A stretch of 43,674 nt of DNA from NCBI GenBank assembly GCA_016937715.1, contig JAFGWA010000067.1, forward strand, positions 1 through 43,674, in the 5' to 3' direction. Positions 15,355 through 22,948 of this stretch are shown in pieces. The stretch's first letter is position 1, and each line of letters starts with the position of its first letter. Position numbers and translations under genes: made by a program. Below the pieces are notes generated by a model. That model ran no database searches. It had not been told where the DNA came from and saw only the letters and a list, made by a program, of their open reading frames with translations. This DNA is from Candidatus Goldiibacteriota bacterium. Its GTDB lineage: Bacteria > Oederibacteriota > PGYV01.

Positions 15355-15924
15355 TCAATTGCAATATGAAGCGTATATTTTTTGTTCACATAACGACACG
15401 GATATCCAGCCCGAGAGAGATGAAGGCATACCATCAGAAACAATATCGCTCCATGCATAAGTATATCCTTTATATCCCCTATTGACTGACGTACATACCC
15501 TGACGCCTTTATTTTGGGTGATGGAGATTAACCAGTATTTCTCACCCGAAGAAAGCGTTGTCAATCCAATATCCGCAGTATTCCATCCCGCCAAACCATT
15601 TTTTATACCTGTTTCCACCAGCAATGTTCCTGGCTCGCCAGCATTATCAGTATATATTCCAATTGAATAATCCGAATCTACATTAAGTTTGACAGATAAT
15701 CGGTTAATATTGGCTTCATCACTCATTTCAAACAAACTTCCAACTAAGGAATTTTCAAGAAAATTGTTACTATCATTATCTAAATTATATCCAAATAAGA
15801 TATCGCATACAGGCGTTGCGGTTGCAGTAGGTTCCGGAGAAGTCGGTTCAACATTATTGGTATTTTGTTTACAACCCGCAAATAACAATAAAACAAAAAC
15901 AAAAGTTAAAACTAAATTTTTCAT
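15355..15924 (-). CDS. Exported lipoprotein with Thr/Pro linker and beta-sandwich-like domain
   Basis: This 189-residue protein has a lipoprotein signal peptide (KNLVLTFVFVLLLFAGC), a Thr/Pro-rich linker (EPTSPEPTATATPVC) and a domain of about 150 residues. SLFEMSDEANINRLSVKL, GIYTDNAGEPGTLLVETG and AGWNTADIGLTTLSSGEKYWLI resemble domains often repeated in bacterial surface proteins that report a fluid-like beta-sandwich fold. I do not know a function. The start ATG 15924 is chosen for GGGAGGG 7 nt upstream and the signal peptide; the longer frame from 15969 adds no sensible leader. The palindrome TATACTATAGTATA (15953-15966) lies upstream. Confidence 0.7.
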   Translation of the reverse strand: MKNLVLTFVFVLLLFAGCKQNTNNVEPTSPEPTATATPVCDILFGYNLDNDSNNFLENSLVGSLFEMSDEANINRLSVKLNVDSDYSIGIYTDNAGEPGTLLVETGIKNGLAGWNTADIGLTTLSSGEKYWLISITQNKGVRVCTSVNRGYKGYTYAWSDIVSDGMPSSLSGWISVSLCEQKIYASYCN

Positions 15925-16127
15925 TAAACAACCCTCCCATAAATAAGATTTATATACTATAGTATACATTTAAAAAAATATCTATCATCTGCTGTCAAAA
16001 AATTTTCATTCACAAATTTAGAAAATTCATATCTTTCATTTAAATTTATTTTACAAAATTATACAATTTCAAGTCACTCACGGCTTTTCTTGCTTCTTTT
16101 TTTCAGACCTTTATATTAATATTAGTC

Positions 16128-16169
16128 ATGGCAACACTATATTGCCATATGTCAACTTTAAGTTGCCAT
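16128..16169. repeat. Inverted-repeat cluster ATGGCAAC / TTGCCAT / GTTGCCAT
   Basis: ATGGCAAC (16128-16135) and GTTGCCAT (16162-16169) are perfect inverted 8-mers. A third TTGCCAT is at 16142-16148. They lie in a 275-bp AT-rich gap (15925-16199) with no gene. The set could be an operator array for a lost regulator or a hairpin. No promoter hexamers fit convincingly. Confidence 0.5.
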
Positions 16170-16199
16170 AAAACAAAAGCTGTTTAATACGCAGGCGTG

Positions 16200-16559
16200 T
16201 TAACGTTTTTGCAGCTGTTCCTGCGCCCTAAACTTCACTATTTCTGTTATCAGGCCGTACGGTATCGGTTTATCAAGCGGAAATCTTATTGTTCCGCGGG
16301 ACTGTTCATATTCCGCAAGTTCTTTTTTAAATTTTTTCATCGCAGAATCCCCGTTTGGATAAAAACCTATATGCTTTTTAAAAGCGGCAAAAAAGACCAG
16401 GTTGCCGTTTAATTTAAAGGCAGGGACACCGTAACCCATGGCTTCTTGTGCTTCTGGCGCGGCTTTGTGTATCAACGCGCGTATCTTATCAAGTATTGAT
16501 TTTACATCTTTGGGATATTTTTCTATGAACGCGGTCACTTCCGGACTTTTTTTATACAC
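16200..16559 (-). CDS. DUF1801 / YdhG-like protein
   Basis: This 119-residue protein matches the DUF1801 family (YdhG/YjhX-type, frataxin-like fold). The family pattern is visible as VTAFIEKYPKDVKSILDKIRALI, then APEAQEAMGYGVPAF, LVFFAAFKKHIGFYP and RFPLDKPIPYGLITEIVKFR. Some relatives are annotated as iron chaperones, but the role is poorly established. The start is GTG 16559, with GGAGG about 9 nt upstream. No operon partner is evident. Confidence 0.85.
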   Translation of the reverse strand: MYKKSPEVTAFIEKYPKDVKSILDKIRALIHKAAPEAQEAMGYGVPAFKLNGNLVFFAAFKKHIGFYPNGDSAMKKFKKELAEYEQSRGTIRFPLDKPIPYGLITEIVKFRAQEQLQKR

Positions 16560-16609
16560 GCCTGCAGCCTCCTTATAAGATTATTAATAATTTACATCCC
16601 GCTGATTAT

Positions 16610-17833
16610 TTATAAATATGATACGGGAATACTATAATCCAAAGCGCTTATGCCTGAAAGTTTTTCATAATTGCAGATAATACCGCCGCTTCCGCGTTTT
16701 ATTCCCGCTATGTTATCCAGTACACTAAAATTTTTTATATCTTCACTAGCGGGATTGGAAGTCTTTTTTATCTCAAGCGGATGCAGTACACCGTCACCTT
16801 CAATAATTAAATCTATTTCCTTTTTATCTTTATCCCTGTAGTAATAAAGCGGCGGCTCGCTTATACCGGCATTATAATAACTTTTTATTATCTCCGCTAT
16901 AACAAACGTTTCAAAAAAAGCCCCGGACATAGCGCCGGATTCAAGCGCCTGCGCGCTGTTCCAGCGGCTAAGGTAAGCAGCCAGTCCCGTATCAAGAAAA
17001 TACAATTTAGGCGATTTAACAGCCCTTTTAATCCTGTTATTAAAAAATGGCTGTAAAAGATATGCAATCCCGGACGCGCATAGCACAGATACCCAGCGTT
17101 CCGCTGTTGGAAGGCTTATTCCCACGTCAGATGCAATTGAAGTATAATTAAGCATCTGTCCCGTCCTTGCCGCGGCAACTGACAAAAATTTAAGAAACTT
17201 TAATTCATCCCCCACCTGTGTTAAATCACGCACATCCCGTTCAATATATGTTTTGACGTATGAAGAATAAAACGCCTGCGGCGAAACTTTGCCGGCATGC
17301 AGTGCCGGCATAAAACCTTTTTGAATATGTAAAAAAAGATTTCTATAAGAAATTTCCTGTTTAAATTTTTCTGCCGCTAAAAAATACTTTTTATCAGGAA
17401 TAAAAGGAGTGTCAAAATTTATTTTTTTTATTTCGCGCATGGACAGTCCCAGCATCTGTATAATACCAACCCTGCCCGCCAAAGATTCACTGACATTTTT
17501 CATCATCCTAAACTGCTGAGAACCGGTAAGATAAAACAGTTTTTTCTTTTTTGCTTTATCGGCAAACATTTTTATATAAGGGAAAAGCCCCGGTGCATAC
17601 TGTATCTCATCGATAATTACAGGAGGCTGATAAAGTTTTAGAAAATTTCCGGGCTCCAGATTGGCGTTTTGCATTGCCACAGGATCATCAAGCGTAACAT
17701 AAACCGCACCTGCCGCGGTTTTTTCCAGCATAGTGGTTTTTCCGGCCTGCCGCGGCCCGGTGACAAAAACTGCCGCAAACTGAGAAGACATCCCTTTTAC
17801 AGCTTTTTGAACGTGCCTTCTTATAAACGCCAT
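16610..17833 (-). CDS. AAA+ ATPase with DUF4143 domain
   Basis: This 407-residue protein is of the common AAA_14/DUF4143 type. It shows Walker A GPRQAGKT (26-33), Walker B VIIDEIQ (72-78), a sensor-like FYLTGSQQF, a winged-helix part around 215-250 (YTSIASDVGISLPTAERWV), and a C-terminal PD-(D/E)XK-like DUF4143 region (YYYRDKDKKEIDLIIEGDG, then HPLEIKKT). These proteins are abundant and often mobile in uncultured bacteria; their role is unproven. The gene stands alone, with GGAGG before the ATG and a 31-bp palindrome directly upstream. Confidence 0.9.
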   Translation of the reverse strand: MAFIRRHVQKAVKGMSSQFAAVFVTGPRQAGKTTMLEKTAAGAVYVTLDDPVAMQNANLEPGNFLKLYQPPVIIDEIQYAPGLFPYIKMFADKAKKKKLFYLTGSQQFRMMKNVSESLAGRVGIIQMLGLSMREIKKINFDTPFIPDKKYFLAAEKFKQEISYRNLFLHIQKGFMPALHAGKVSPQAFYSSYVKTYIERDVRDLTQVGDELKFLKFLSVAAARTGQMLNYTSIASDVGISLPTAERWVSVLCASGIAYLLQPFFNNRIKRAVKSPKLYFLDTGLAAYLSRWNSAQALESGAMSGAFFETFVIAEIIKSYYNAGISEPPLYYYRDKDKKEIDLIIEGDGVLHPLEIKKTSNPASEDIKNFSVLDNIAGIKRGSGGIICNYEKLSGISALDYSIPVSYL

Positions 17834-17844
17834 ATAGACCCTCC

Positions 17845-17875
17845 GACTAATCTAATATCTGATATTATATTAGTC
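17845..17875. promoter_or_regulatory. 31-bp near-perfect palindrome upstream of the DUF4143 ATPase
   Basis: GACTAAT-c-TAATATC-t-GATATTA-t-ATTAGTC has 15-bp arms with a single mismatch. It overlaps the only plausible -10 sequences and ends just before the ribosome site. It could be an operator or form a leader hairpin. Confidence 0.6.
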
Positions 17876-17964
17876 TAAAACCATGTAAATGTAAAGTTAT
17901 TATTAAACCCTTTTTCAGCATTTACCGCCCTATTGCCCGCCTGCGATAATATCTATATTTTATC

Positions 17965-17989
17965 AACAGCTATTATATTAGCTGTTTTT
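17965..17989. terminator. Hairpin between the nitroreductase and DUF4143 genes
   Basis: AACAGCTA-TTATAT-TAGCTGTT is an 8-bp stem followed by TTT on the plus strand and by GATAAAATAT on the minus strand. It probably ends the nitroreductase transcript, although the T run favours the other strand. Confidence 0.4.
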
Positions 17990-18022
17990 CTGTGGCATAT
18001 TAAATTTTTTTTACTTTATTTT

Positions 18023-18643
18023 TTACAGATACTTTACCACCATATCAAGTTCGTGTTTGGAAGGCTGAACGCCCGGTTTGGCCGGATATCCAATTGGAAT
18101 AATCGCCACAAACTCGCCTTCGGGCTCCCCAAGAAAACCAAGCACATCCTTCTGCATTAACGCAAGCACGCCAAGCCACACAGTGCCCAGCCCCAGCGAT
18201 GTTGCGGCTATCAGCATGTTCTGCACGCTGGCCGCGGAGCTTTGAACTTCCATTATCCTGAAAAAGTCGTGCGCTGTCTCTTTATCAATTTTAAAAAGCT
18301 CAGTCCCTCTTCTAATCAGTTCGCCTGTGTTCATTACACCCACCACTACCGGCGCGTTTATAATGCTGCGCGACGCCATCCTTAGAAGCACGGCAGAAGG
18401 CTTGGGAAAATTTGACGAGCGCTCCGCCACCATTGCCGCAAGGTCGTTTTTTGCCTTATCTTTTAAAACAATAAATTTCCACGACTGCTGGTTGTGCGCG
18501 GACGGCGCCTGATGCCCCGCGTGAAGTATTGTCAGCAGGTCATCATCACTGATATTTTTATCCAAAAACGTGCGTATGCTTCTTCTGTCCCTTATACTGC
18601 GGATAGTTTCATTTCTGTCAAGGTATTGATTTGAATTTTGCAT
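18023..18643 (-). CDS. Nitroreductase-family FMN oxidoreductase
   Basis: This 206-residue protein has nitroreductase features: the N-terminal FMN-binding RDRRSIRTFLD (about 18-28), the APSAHNQQSWKFIVL segment, and a central SSAASVQNMLIAATSLGLGTVWLG helix followed by PIGYPAKPG. Such enzymes bind FMN and reduce nitro compounds, flavins or quinones with NAD(P)H as soluble dimers. The physiological substrate is unknown. It is monocistronic, with GGGAGG 5 nt before the ATG. An imperfect 10-bp inverted repeat (18674-18683 and 18697-18706) lies in its upstream region and may be a regulatory site. Confidence 0.9.
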   Translation of the reverse strand: MQNSNQYLDRNETIRSIRDRRSIRTFLDKNISDDDLLTILHAGHQAPSAHNQQSWKFIVLKDKAKNDLAAMVAERSSNFPKPSAVLLRMASRSIINAPVVVGVMNTGELIRRGTELFKIDKETAHDFFRIMEVQSSAASVQNMLIAATSLGLGTVWLGVLALMQKDVLGFLGEPEGEFVAIIPIGYPAKPGVQPSKHELDMVVKYL

Positions 18644-18751
18644 TATTACCTCCCGGAATTTTAAATTAATAATCTGCGGCTTTCTTTCACTTAAATAAAG
18701 CTGCAGTAAATAAATATAATTATTTATTTACAGATATGTTCACAGATTAAA

Positions 18752-19162
18752 TCAGGATATATTATCCAAAAACTCTGCCGGAGTTAATATCTTAATCCCT
18801 TTATACTCCCCGATATTTTTTAAATGCTTATCGCCGCTTATAATAAATCCGGCCTTACCGGCAAGCGCGCACTCTATGAATTTATTATCAGAACTGTCTT
18901 TTTTTACCACATTAACTTTTTCATGCGGAGAAACATATATATTATGCGCGGTGTCTGAAAGTACTTCCATTACCGCTTCCATATTGTCTTCTGAAAGGTT
19001 AAACCTCTGCATTACTTCCATATATTCATTTAATATTTCCGGGCTTATTACAGCGGTAAGCTTACCGGCAGACCACAAAGCGATAATTTCACCGGGCTTT
19101 TTGCCCCAAAAAGATGAAATAAGCACATTTGTATCTATTACAACCCTTATGCTCTTTTTCAT
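18752..19162 (-). CDS. PIN-domain toxin (PIN_3 / TIGR00305-type)
   Basis: This 136-residue PIN-domain ribonuclease carries the expected acidic residues: Asp10 in VVIDTNVLISSF, Glu46 in EILNEYMEV, Asp92 in SSDNKFIECA and Asp111 in ISGDKHL. Mg-dependent PIN toxins cleave RNA when free of antitoxin. Its ATG overlaps the antitoxin stop by 4 bp, giving translational coupling. The operator-promoter upstream of the antitoxin controls both. Confidence 0.9.
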   Translation of the reverse strand: MKKSIRVVIDTNVLISSFWGKKPGEIIALWSAGKLTAVISPEILNEYMEVMQRFNLSEDNMEAVMEVLSDTAHNIYVSPHEKVNVVKKDSSDNKFIECALAGKAGFIISGDKHLKNIGEYKGIKILTPAEFLDNIS

Positions 19163-19413
19163 TTAACTCGTGTCCGCCTGACTTCTTTTATAACAGCATC
19201 CACATCATTAACCCCGTATCCTGACTTCTCTGCGGCTTTGCGGAGTTTTGGCCATAACGATTTCACTTTCATTTCCATATCTTCTTCTGAAACTGATTTC
19301 AAAACAGCAACCGGCCTTGAATTGCGCAGAATTACAACAGGGCCTTCCTTTTCACTTAATTTTAAAACACTGTTTGTATCAAGCCTTAAATCCCTGATAT
19401 TCGCAAATACCAT
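19159..19413 (-). CDS. Antitoxin, Phd/YefM-like, partner of the PIN toxin
   Basis: This 84-residue protein has an N-terminal DNA-binding and dimerisation part of Phd/YefM type (ANIRDLRLDTNSVLKLS, GPVVILRNSRPVAVLKS) and a charged C-terminal tail (KAAEKSGYGVNDVDAVIKEVRR) likely to wrap the toxin. It is translated first and overlaps the PIN gene by 4 bp. A 20-bp inverted repeat directly below the -10 box is its probable binding site, consistent with the autoregulation known for such modules. Confidence 0.85.
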   Translation of the reverse strand: MVFANIRDLRLDTNSVLKLSEKEGPVVILRNSRPVAVLKSVSEEDMEMKVKSLWPKLRKAAEKSGYGVNDVDAVIKEVRRTRVK

Positions 19414-19428
19414 ATAACACCTCCAATA

Positions 19429-19448
19429 TGTAATACATTTGTATTACA
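19429..19448. promoter_or_regulatory. Operator of the first PIN toxin-antitoxin module
   Basis: TGTAATAC-attt-GTATTACA is a perfect inverted repeat of 8-bp arms directly after the -10 box and before the ribosome site of the antitoxin gene. Confidence 0.75.
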
Positions 19449-19476
19449 ATTATAGCATCAATGGGCGTCTTGTCAA
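19449..19476 (-). promoter_or_regulatory. Promoter of the first PIN toxin-antitoxin module
   Basis: On the minus strand TTGACA (19471-19476) and TATAAT (19449-19454) are 16 bp apart. Both hexamers are perfect consensus. Confidence 0.85.
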
Positions 19477-19510
19477 GAGCGGTTAAATACAACAGATTTT
19501 TTAATTAAAC

Positions 19511-20269
19511 TTAAAACCCTATGCCTGCTCTGAATACAGTCCGTTCCACCTTGTAATCAATAAGCCTTTCGCCGTACCCGTGAAAAAACTGCAGGACAAC
19601 AACAGGAAGAAAATCTTTAGTAAAAAACAGATTCCCGCGAAGCGTTATTTCCTGCCCGCCTTTTAATAAATCAACAGATGACGGGCCGCCCGGATATATC
19701 CTTATTGTGATGTCATTCCTGTCAAAAAATACTTTTGCAAGGTTGTTTACAGTAACCTGCATTTCAAACGTGCCCCTGTAACGCTGCAGGTCGGGCGAAG
19801 TGGGGTCAGGCGCGTAGGGATACCACACCTTAAATGACCAGTGCAGTTCGTTTTCCTGACCTATGAATATACCGTCCGTGTACCGCAGATAAAGTTTGTT
19901 CCAACTGCGCGAATCTTCACCCTGCAATCCGTTTGATTCATGGTCTAAAAGCCCAAAATCAAGCCAGGCGGAACGGGTATTATCAACAACTATCCTGAAA
20001 AACATATCGGGATTGTAATTCACGTCATACATGGGATGCGAATCCTCCCACAGCCCCCAGTACATCTGCTGAGTGTAGGCGACAAAAAGACCGCCTTCCT
20101 GAATGGCGCGGAACTTTGTGCTTATCTGCAGTTTGGAATCAGGGATACCCAATATGAAATAATTAGAATTATACCCTTCGCCGGGCCAGTGCGGCGGATT
20201 GAATTCATTGGAATAAGAATACGCCATAACAGGCAATAAAAGTATCATCAAAACTTTCAGTATCTTCAT
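19511..20269 (-). CDS. pldA: Outer-membrane phospholipase A (OMPLA)
   Basis: OMPLA is a 12-stranded outer-membrane beta-barrel that hydrolyses phospholipids in the outer leaflet. The catalytic triad is present with exact E. coli spacing: His110, Ser112 and Asn124 in DHESNGLQGEDSRSWNKLY. Other family segments are SKLQISTKFRA, AYTQQMYWGLW and NYNPDMFFR. A signal peptide (KILKVLMILLLPVMAYS) leads, and the protein ends in Phe, a common barrel C-terminus. Of the two in-frame ATGs, 20269 is preferred because GGTG lies just before it and the leader then begins MKILK; 20278 is the alternative. This gene is good evidence for a true outer membrane. Confidence 0.9.
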   Translation of the reverse strand: MKILKVLMILLLPVMAYSYSNEFNPPHWPGEGYNSNYFILGIPDSKLQISTKFRAIQEGGLFVAYTQQMYWGLWEDSHPMYDVNYNPDMFFRIVVDNTRSAWLDFGLLDHESNGLQGEDSRSWNKLYLRYTDGIFIGQENELHWSFKVWYPYAPDPTSPDLQRYRGTFEMQVTVNNLAKVFFDRNDITIRIYPGGPSSVDLLKGGQEITLRGNLFFTKDFLPVVVLQFFHGYGERLIDYKVERTVFRAGIGF

Positions 20270-20332
20270 GTTCACCATCTTTTTAAAAATATTATACGCC
20301 CGTATTATTAAGATTCGGCGTTATTTTGCTTT

Positions 20333-20710
20333 TTATGCTTTAAATCCTTCCAATTCAATATCCTCAATCGCCCTGAAATCTTTGTGATTGGCAGTGCACA
20401 AAACCTGCGCGGATTCGGCAGCGGTTGCGGCAATAAGACAGTCCGCGACAGATATGCCACTTTTTAGCCCATGTTCTTCCATATATATAAGCGATCGATG
20501 ACTGATATCATCATTTATTGGAATTACCGTAAAGTTAAGTTTTTTTATCAGCTTTTTTATTGCCGTACTCTCGTTTTTATTAGCGGCGCCTTTTAAAAGC
20601 TCCATAAATGTAATTACGCTTATGCATCTGTCCTTTTCAGACATAATTTTTTCCGCCGCATTTGTATTTCCACGCAAAAGCCATATTAAAACATCTGTAT
20701 CAAACTGCAT
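20333..20710 (-). CDS. VapC-like PIN-domain toxin
   Basis: This 125-residue VapC-type endoribonuclease shows the PIN acidic set as Asp4 (FDTDVLIWLLRGN), Glu37 (SVITFMELLKG), Asp90 (GISVADCLIAATA) and Asp111 (TANHKDFRAIEDI). VapC enzymes typically cleave tRNA or rRNA loops; the target here is unknown. It overlaps its antitoxin gene by 11 bp. It is only distantly related to the other PIN toxin 1.6 kb away, so this is a second, independent module. Confidence 0.92.
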   Translation of the reverse strand: MQFDTDVLIWLLRGNTNAAEKIMSEKDRCISVITFMELLKGAANKNESTAIKKLIKKLNFTVIPINDDISHRSLIYMEEHGLKSGISVADCLIAATAAESAQVLCTANHKDFRAIEDIELEGFKA

Positions 20711-20942
20711 GACGCGGCTTCCTTAAATCTTTTACGGTCTGGCGCACGCTTTTCTTGTGCTTTGCCCACATACCAAAAGCCGGATCTTCCAAAAGATTAT
20801 ATTCCCCTTCCGGCTCTGAATTAACAGGATATATAACACCCTTTTCGGTGCCCCTGTGGGTAAGAATAACTTTTTCTTTCCTGTCAATCGCGGCCATTAT
20901 TGATTTCATTTTTCTGCGAAGGTCCAAAACAGACGCTTTCAT
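20700..20942 (-). CDS. Antitoxin partner of the VapC-like toxin
   Basis: This 80-residue protein has a Phd/YefM-like N-terminus (KASVLDLRRKMKSIMAAIDRKEKVILTHRG, then EKGVIYPVN) and a basic C-terminal tail (KHKKSVRQTVKDLRKPRHAV). The open frame begins at 20987, but ATG 20942 has GGAGG 6 nt upstream and starts right after the operator, so it is chosen. It overlaps the toxin gene by 11 bp. Confidence 0.85.
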   Translation of the reverse strand: MKASVLDLRRKMKSIMAAIDRKEKVILTHRGTEKGVIYPVNSEPEGEYNLLEDPAFGMWAKHKKSVRQTVKDLRKPRHAV

Positions 20943-20953
20943 AATTACCTCCT

Positions 20954-20980
20954 TATGTGTACATAACAAGTGTACACATA
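20954..20980. promoter_or_regulatory. Operator of the VapC-type module
   Basis: TATGTGTAC (20954-20962) and GTACACATA (20972-20980) are perfect inverted 9-mers around a 9-nt centre. The pair covers the -10 region of the antitoxin promoter. Confidence 0.7.
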
Positions 20981-20997
20981 ATAACACTTAAAGTCAA
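20969..20997 (-). promoter_or_regulatory. Promoter of the VapC-type module
   Basis: On the minus strand TTGACT (20992-20997) and TACACT (20969-20974) are 17 bp apart. The -10 box lies inside the operator palindrome. Confidence 0.6.
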
Positions 20998-21012
20998 AAG
21001 AAAATCTGTTGT

Positions 21013-21255
21013 TTATTTTCTAAGTTTCAGAAAATATTTTTTCTTTGCGGCGGTTTCGTCCAGAATTTCGTGCATTACTTTGGACCTTTCCTTTATATCC
21101 AGCCCAACGGAGCCCTTTTTTGCCTTTATTATTAACTGCTGTAATTATTTAAAAACTTCTAAACCCGGGGCACCTGGTTTTGAATCCGTGTGATAATTGG
21201 GGCACAGCCTGCACGAAAGCCCGCATACGCCGATTTCAGGATGTTTTATTTTCAT
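21013..21255 (-). pseudogene. Decayed DUF3795-like gene
   Basis: ATG 21255 opens a frame beginning MKIKHPEIGVCGLSCRLCPN, the characteristic Cys-rich start of DUF3795 proteins, then stops after 36 codons at 21145. The same frame continues after the stop for 43 codons (SVGLDIKERSKVMHEILDET, ending at 21013). This reads like the helical C-terminus of such a protein. The middle of the domain, including the remaining cysteines, is missing, so an internal deletion plus a nonsense codon is likely. AAGG precedes the ATG. The alternative is a functional 36-residue peptide. Confidence 0.6.
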
Positions 21256-21296
21256 ATTATACCTTCAATATAAATACTATATTTGTACAATATACC

Positions 21297-22325
21297 TTAC
21301 TTATTTCTTAAAATACTATTTGCTTTCACTAATAGTTTTTTACTGTTTCTCATTAGATATTCATCATTTGCATTTAATGATAAATAAGTTATATAAGGCA
21401 GTATTTCATTTATCTCATCAATATTTCCCCTGTTAACTATAATTTTCATCGATTGAACTTTAATATAATTATCATCCTCTATTAAAATTTCTTTTAAATC
21501 TTTAAATGAAATATTTTTTTCTTGTATTCTATGATATGACTTTAGCGGATTACCTTTAAACATGAATTGAAATACTTCATTATAAACATACTCTGCATTT
21601 TTTTCTCTAATTTTACGAAGCACATATTCTGCATTATAAATAACATCATCACTTGGATCATTATCTATAACGTATTCAAGAAATCTAATTGATCTTGTAT
21701 CATTTAAAAACCACAAAGCATTTAGAATGCTGTTTCTATACTCTTCATGTGCAAAATAAGCTATTGGTACTCGGTATTTTTTTTTGTCCGTCCTTACATC
21801 ATAATCATATAGTTTGTTGGTATAAAAAGATTCTATTAATAACTTGGTAGCTCGTTTATCTTTTAACATAGCAGCTTTTATTGGATCTATTATCGGACTT
21901 TTATCTTTATTTACAAGCATTGGAAATAAATCTTTACCATTAACTTTAGTTACTCTATATTTTGCAAATAAGCAAACACAAAGATCTTTAAAATCATCAT
22001 TTTTTTGAAGAAATATTTTATTACATGCAGCTATTATCCTTGGACGATACTCACTTTTTATATAATCATTGAATATTTGCTCATTCTCTTCTTTTGCCCA
22101 TCTATTTCCCATTTGAATATACAAAAGGTCTCCGTTATATATACAATAATCAACATATCCTTTGATATCTTCTTTATAATCCATTATTGCTATATTTTCT
22201 AGTTCTTGTACATATGATTCAAAATCACCAAGACACCTACCACAAAAAGCTATTTTTTGCTGGAAGAACAGCAATATTATTAAAAATATAAAAGTAATTG
22301 TTACATATCGTTTCATCCGACTCAA
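21297..22325 (-). CDS. Exported HEAT-like repeat protein of unknown function
   Basis: This 342-residue protein has a hydrophobic N-terminal signal segment (YVTITFIFLIILLFFQQKIAF) and is otherwise helical. Repeated segments resemble HEAT units (NSILNALWFLNDTRSIRFLE; NAEYVLRKIREKNAEYV; VQSMKIIVNRGNIDEI). No catalytic motif is visible. The TTG start at 22325 is decided by GGAG 8 nt upstream; the next ATG (22316) would be 17 nt away. Base composition is clearly more AT-rich than the neighbours, and the codon choice leans to AAT, TTT and ATA, which suggests acquisition by transfer. It stands alone. Confidence 0.7.
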   Translation of the reverse strand: MSRMKRYVTITFIFLIILLFFQQKIAFCGRCLGDFESYVQELENIAIMDYKEDIKGYVDYCIYNGDLLYIQMGNRWAKEENEQIFNDYIKSEYRPRIIAACNKIFLQKNDDFKDLCVCLFAKYRVTKVNGKDLFPMLVNKDKSPIIDPIKAAMLKDKRATKLLIESFYTNKLYDYDVRTDKKKYRVPIAYFAHEEYRNSILNALWFLNDTRSIRFLEYVIDNDPSDDVIYNAEYVLRKIREKNAEYVYNEVFQFMFKGNPLKSYHRIQEKNISFKDLKEILIEDDNYIKVQSMKIIVNRGNIDEINEILPYITYLSLNANDEYLMRNSKKLLVKANSILRNK

Positions 22326-22479
22326 AAGAAGATCTCCTTTTATTTTTTAACTTATACTTTTTTATTTTCAATACTTTTATTGTAAGAATTATATTTTAAC
22401 ACTATAATTGTAGTTCCTAGATTAACTTCTAACTCCCCTTATTAAACACTCTTATATTTCAATGCAAATCTACCTGCTT

Positions 22480-22508
22480 AAAGTAAAACGCAATATATTG
22501 CATCTCTA
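22480..22508. repeat. Dispersed palindromic repeat, copy 3 (decayed)
   Basis: AAAGTAaaACGCAATATATTGCaTCTCTA matches the repeat at 8985-9013 and 9111-9137 with a few substitutions, including the AAAGTA flank. It lies in the 245-bp gap before the MORN-like gene. Confidence 0.6.
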
Positions 22509-22531
22509 TGAAAAGAACCAAACAAAACTTT

Positions 22532-22555
22532 CGTGGGCTAAAGACCCGCGTCTAC
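22532..22555. repeat. Second type of intergenic hairpin (CGTGGGC / ACCCGCG)
   Basis: CGTGGGC-taaag-ACCCGCG followed by TCTAC forms a short GC-rich imperfect hairpin in otherwise AT-rich DNA, 24 bp after the third palindromic repeat. It looks like another dispersed repeat unit, but only one copy is in the window. Confidence 0.45.
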
Positions 22556-22570
22556 CAAAACTACTGAAAG

Positions 22571-22948
22571 TTATGGAGTGTATGTTTTCTGCCTAACTAC
22601 AATCCCATTGCTGTAAAACTCTGACTTTATCAGCCTGCCCTGTTTGTCGTAATATTTAAATTCGCCCGTGCGTTTGCCGTTTTTTATGATACCTTCGTGT
22701 TCTTTCACATTACCCTCGTAATAAAAAATTATCCTGCCGTTGGCAGCGCCTTTTTTAACTTCCTGAGTGATTTTTATATCGCCGGATTCGTAATACCATA
22801 TTAGCTTCCCGTGTTTAAACCCTTTTACTATCGGCATTTCTGCCAGCAGTTTTCCTGACGGATAATAGACTTTTTCTATTTTTTCGGGTTTGGCTGTACA
22901 CGCCGCCATTACCAGTAACGCTGTAAAAAATATTACGATTTTTTTCAT
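22571..22948 (-). CDS. MORN-like (YwqK-type) repeat lipoprotein
   Basis: This 125-residue lipoprotein has a signal peptide ending MAAC (about Cys17), then repeats of the YwqK/MORN variant type: KVYYPSGKLLAEMPIVKGFKHG, LIWYYESGDIKITQEVKKGAANG, IIFYYEGNVKEHEGIIKNGKRTG, EFKYYDKQGRLIKSEFYSNG. Each unit has Tyr-Tyr, Gly and a following Lys-Asn/His-Gly. Some relatives are named antitoxins, but nothing here indicates a toxin. The start overlaps the stop of the upstream small gene by one base (TGATG). Confidence 0.8.
   Translation of the reverse strand: MKKIVIFFTALLVMAACTAKPEKIEKVYYPSGKLLAEMPIVKGFKHGKLIWYYESGDIKITQEVKKGAANGRIIFYYEGNVKEHEGIIKNGKRTGEFKYYDKQGRLIKSEFYSNGIVVRQKTYTP

Noticed and set aside
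22571-22948. Possible toxin-antitoxin system because YwqK-type proteins are sometimes called antitoxins.
   Set aside because: The product is a lipoprotein with MORN-like repeats, and the coupled small gene does not resemble a toxin.
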